From Lentibacillus daqui (lineage in GTDB: Bacteria > Bacillota > Bacilli > Bacillales > Amphibacillaceae): a DNA stretch of 64,000 bases. Within the stretch, counting starts at the first letter, position 1. Every line of letters begins with the position of its first letter. The stretch covers positions 2,418,001 through 2,482,000 of the forward strand of contig NZ_CP114176.1 of NCBI RefSeq assembly GCF_027186265.1, read 5' to 3'. Positions 61,546 through 64,000 of the stretch are shown in pieces. The translations under genes were made by a program, and so were the position numbers. The notes beneath the pieces were generated by a model. That model did not search any database. It saw only the letters and a program-made list of their open reading frames with translations, and was not told the origin of the DNA.

Positions 61546-62247
61546 ATGCAGCAACCATTTTTGAAGCCAAGTATATCTGATGAATTACGTCATATACTTG
61601 ATTCTGCGGATCGTACGAAACCAATCAAAAAAGATACTTATTTATTTTCGGAAGGGGAAAACGCGAAAGAATTATATATTATCCAATCAGGACGTGTACA
61701 AATTGGAAAACTTTCCCCTGATGGTCGCGAACTTACCTTAAGGATTTGTAATAAAGGGGATATCGTTGGTGAGCTTTCCCTTTATGATGAAGTAAAATAT
61801 ATTTTGAATGCCAAGGTACTGGAAGATGGCAAGGTGGCCGTTATCAACAAAGCCCGCCTGGAGGAAGAATTGATCAACAATGGCAGTCTGGCCATCGAAT
61901 TTATGAAAATGATGAGTGAATCATATCGCCGGGACCAGACACGATTCCGCGATCTTGTCATGCACGGCAAGAAGGGGGCTCTCTATTCCACCCTTATTCG
62001 TTTGTCCAACAGTTATGGTCGGAAACAGGATAATGGAAATATTTATATTGATATTGTCCTGAACAATCAAGAACTGGCCAATTTCTGTGGAACCTCACGG
62101 GAAAGTGTCAACCGTTCGCTAAATGAGCTGAAACGGAAACAAATCATTTCCATGAAAAAAGGCCATATCATTATTCATGACCTAACCTATTTAAAGGCAG
62201 AAATTAACTGTGAAGAATGCCCCATTGAACTGTGCAGCATTCATTAA
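61546..62247 (+). CDS. fnr: Fnr, oxygen-responsive Crp/Fnr regulator
   Basis: 233 residues. N-terminal cyclic-nucleotide-like barrel (FSEGENAKELYIIQSGRVQI, GDIVGELSLYDE), dimer helix, then a Crp HTH (NNQELANFCGTSRESVNRSL). The C-terminus holds C222-x2-C225-x4-C230 (NCEECPIELC), the same spacing as the three cysteines of B. subtilis Fnr, where they bind a 4Fe-4S cluster with one aspartate. It would activate anaerobic genes. A second Crp/Fnr gene follows 172 bases later. Confidence 0.8.
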   Translation: MQQPFLKPSISDELRHILDSADRTKPIKKDTYLFSEGENAKELYIIQSGRVQIGKLSPDGRELTLRICNKGDIVGELSLYDEVKYILNAKVLEDGKVAVINKARLEEELINNGSLAIEFMKMMSESYRRDQTRFRDLVMHGKKGALYSTLIRLSNSYGRKQDNGNIYIDIVLNNQELANFCGTSRESVNRSLNELKRKQIISMKKGHIIIHDLTYLKAEINCEECPIELCSIH

Positions 62248-62307
62248 CCTATAAAAAAACGGAGGCGCTCCTTTGCCAACAAGCGACTCCATTTTTGATT
62301 TAAAAAA

Positions 62308-62330
62308 GATGCTCAAAAAAGTCCGGTAAA
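62308..62330 (+). repeat. Partial copy of the dispersed repeat
   Basis: GATGCTCAAAAAAGTCCGGT, close to the left end of the repeat at 59518 (GATGTTCAAAAAGTCCGGT). Confidence 0.5.
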
Positions 62331-62418
62331 GCATTGAAATCAATTCTCACCACGTAAAAAACATGAAGGCTCCGTTATGATGTTTGTTTCTCTAGTTCAT
62401 GTAAAGGAGTAGAATGGT

Positions 62419-63111
62419 ATGAATAGCCAGTCCGTCAAAGAACTTCTTCAAAAGGTTCCATTATTCAGGGATTTAACCGATGATGAAATGAAACCGATTG
62501 TAGAACTTGCTAACTCCCGTACGTATCAACGGGGGACACATATATTTATGCAGGGCGACCCCTTGACAAATGTTTATTTTATTCATCAAGGGAAAGTCAA
62601 AATTTATAAAACCGACTTTCATGGCAAAGAACAAATCGTCAACGTTCTGCATACCGATGAGATGTTCCCGCATCAAGGCTTTTTCAGAAAAGATAACTAT
62701 CCTGCGCATGCCGAAGTTTTGGAAGATGCCATCTTGATCTACATTCCGATCCATTCCTTTGAAAACTTTCTCATTACCCATCCTGAAATTTGCATAAAGC
62801 TTTTCAAAGTGCTTGGTGATCGAATTGTTGACTTGCAAAATAGGTTAGAAGAGAAGATTCTGCATAATACATATGAACAGATTATCTTGTTATTGTTACG
62901 ACTATCCCGGCAATACGGAAAGAAGCTTAACGAACAGCAGATAACGGTCGATACACACTTTACCAATCGGCAACTGGCTAATATGATCGGATCCAGCCGG
63001 GAAACTGTAAGCCGTACCTTAACCCAATTAAAAAAGCAAGACCTTGTTTCCATGGATAAAACGCGGCGATTCGTGTTGGATCCAGGGAAACTCGAGGATG
63101 AGTTATTTTAA
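62419..63111 (+). CDS. Crp/Fnr-family regulator without cysteine cluster
   Basis: 230 residues. Barrel (RGTHIFMQGDPLTNVYFIHQ, GKVKIYK) and a Crp HTH (TNRQLANMIGSSRETVSRTL). No cysteine pairs for an iron-sulfur cluster, so it senses something else: perhaps a small molecule, redox by a partner, or NO. GGAG precedes ATG 62419. Position after fnr and next to formate dehydrogenase genes suggests anaerobic or respiratory control. Confidence 0.85.
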   Translation: MNSQSVKELLQKVPLFRDLTDDEMKPIVELANSRTYQRGTHIFMQGDPLTNVYFIHQGKVKIYKTDFHGKEQIVNVLHTDEMFPHQGFFRKDNYPAHAEVLEDAILIYIPIHSFENFLITHPEICIKLFKVLGDRIVDLQNRLEEKILHNTYEQIILLLLRLSRQYGKKLNEQQITVDTHFTNRQLANMIGSSRETVSRTLTQLKKQDLVSMDKTRRFVLDPGKLEDELF

Positions 63112-63188
63112 TATAACGCTCTTTCCACGGTATAATTTGCAGTAATTTCGCGTGCCGTTTTGCGATGTGTTCAGATTTAGGGGAAAAA

Positions 63189-63222
63189 AGGCCGCCCAGT
63201 CACCTTCTGGACAGCCTTTTGT
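63189..63222 (-). terminator. Terminator after the DUF1641 gene
   Basis: AAAGGCTGTCCAG pairs with CTGGGCGGCCTTT, then TTTT on the minus strand. Confidence 0.8.
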
Positions 63223-63690
63223 TTAATCTTTCCCCATACCACGTAAAAATTGCAGCATCATGGTAATACTTTTATTAATTTCCGGATCTTTCAATGCCTT
63301 CAATAGATCCATTGGTTTCGTTGGTTCCGTTCGTTCAAATGTCCGCGCCTCATTTAAACCGTGATTGATTTTTCCCGTAAAGTATTGAATATCATCCATT
63401 GGCAAATCACCGATTAAGAAAGCAAGTTTTCCCAAATTCCCCAGGATTTCAGTGTATTGTTCCTTATTCAGCTCATTCATGATATTTTCCACTGCTTCTT
63501 CTTTATGAATGATCAACGCAGTGATTAACTGTAGAAAGCCTTTATCATGAAGAGATGCAAGCAAGTTAATTCCCTGCAAAATGGCGTCTTTATTCTCGCT
63601 AACCGCAGTTAAGACCTCTTCCAGTTGCTGTTGTTTGATAACCTCTTCGGGAATTTCCATTCGTTTGATCGATGTAATTGGTTCAGCCAC
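63223..63690 (-). CDS. DUF1641 protein (YrhD-like)
   Basis: 155 residues, GTG start at 63690 overlapping the stop of the formate dehydrogenase gene by one base. LEEVLTAVSENKDAILQGIN, LLASLHDKGFLQLITALI and the ending LKALKDPEINKSITMMLQFL are the DUF1641 signature. In B. subtilis yrhD follows yrhE, a formate dehydrogenase gene. Presumed accessory protein; mechanism unknown. Confidence 0.85.
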   Translation of the reverse strand: MAEPITSIKRMEIPEEVIKQQQLEEVLTAVSENKDAILQGINLLASLHDKGFLQLITALIIHKEEAVENIMNELNKEQYTEILGNLGKLAFLIGDLPMDDIQYFTGKINHGLNEARTFERTEPTKPMDLLKALKDPEINKSITMMLQFLRGMGKD

Positions 63691-64000
63691 TATTTGTTCA
63701 CCACGCTTCCCGGGAAGGTATAATCATTTCGTTCCCATTTTCGTTCCACCTGAACACTGATTTGCGACTGACGATTCCCCCTCCTGTGATTATGGGATGG
63801 GATCGGACTTTTTCCATTTTTCTTGAGTACCTTCATTTTTACGGCAACCTCTTTATATGCTGGTGTGTTGGTATCCTTATCAACCGTGTTATTGGTTAAG
63901 TAATTGACCGCCGATTTTCCATTATCATTCAATGGTAAATAAACTTCTTTGCCATGCACCCGATCCGTTATCGTAGCTGTTACGGTTACATGCCCTTCAG
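63690..64000 (-). CDS. Formate dehydrogenase alpha subunit, C-terminal end (cut by window edge)
   Basis: About 103 C-terminal residues visible: HVTVTATITDRVHGKEVYLP, then LNDNGKSAVNYLTNNTVDKD and TPAYKEVAVKMKVLKKNGKS. These form the last part of the molybdopterin-dinucleotide-binding domain of FdhF/YrhE-type enzymes; the S-A-V-N-x-L-T segment is typical. The basic tail is species-specific. Coupled to the DUF1641 gene. Confidence 0.82.
   Translation of the reverse strand, partial: EGHVTVTATITDRVHGKEVYLPLNDNGKSAVNYLTNNTVDKDTNTPAYKEVAVKMKVLKKNGKSPIPSHNHRRGNRQSQISVQVERKWERNDYTFPGSVVNK

Overview
The window looks like the chromosome of a low-GC, endospore-forming member of the Bacillaceae. The evidence is the long run of genes that sit together in Bacillus subtilis (yjaU-like, med, fabH, fabF, yjbA, trpS, yjbC, spx, mecA, coiA, pepF, spxH/yjbH, yjbI, yjbK, yjbM, nadK, an RluD-like gene, prpE, cotO, a cotY/cotZ-type gene, yjcF, yjcG, yjcH), here read from the right end of the window to the left. 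Spore-coat genes, a T-box ahead of trpS, a FapR-type site ahead of fabH, and several dispersed repeats fit this group. A relative of Virgibacillus, Oceanobacillus or Lentibacillus is plausible, but the species is not determined.

Layout. 1-11.8 kb: metabolic and transport genes: adenine deaminase (cut by the window edge) with an NCS2 purine permease, a DUF3892 protein, a frameshifted MFS transporter, a metal-binding HMA protein, a nitronate monooxygenase, a dicarboxylate/amino-acid symporter, glycerate kinase, 3-hydroxyisobutyryl-CoA hydrolase and a YkvI-like membrane protein. 11.5-13.5 kb: coiled-coil proteins, a doubly frameshifted GrpE-like pseudogene and tRNA-Val(GAC). 13.4-25.5 kb: a 12-kb integrated element. 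25.5-34.9 kb: yjcH, an IS1634-family insertion with a 60-bp target duplication, yjcG-yjcF, spore coat genes, mgtE and rodA. 35-58.7 kb: the conserved yjb/med block with Spx, MecA, CoiA, PepF and Med (competence and stress control), RelQ-type alarmone synthetase, NAD kinase, TrpS and FabF/FabH. 58.8-64 kb: YjzD, UppP, two Crp/Fnr regulators (one with the C-terminal cysteine cluster of Bacillus Fnr), and a DUF1641 gene coupled to the 3' end of a formate dehydrogenase gene.

The 12-kb element is the most unusual part. It is bounded by a 42-bp direct repeat covering the 5' half and anticodon loop of tRNA-Val. It carries a tyrosine integrase, a serine recombinase, two XRE regulators, two winged-helix proteins that could be replication initiators, a DUF3102 protein, two zinc-ribbon proteins and many small unknown ORFs, but no recognisable relaxase, coupling protein, capsid or portal gene. 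Both ends carry a near-identical sigma-A promoter facing the att core. Integration therefore swaps promoters: the element's copy drives the host tRNA, and the native tRNA promoter faces the integrase. Inside the element is a 40-nt piece of 16S rRNA (one mismatch, UNCG hairpin retained), a repeat-rich A-poor stretch, and several paired operator-like repeats. Autonomous replication and transfer ability are inferred possibilities only.

Coding calls rest on reading family motifs by eye; no database search was run.
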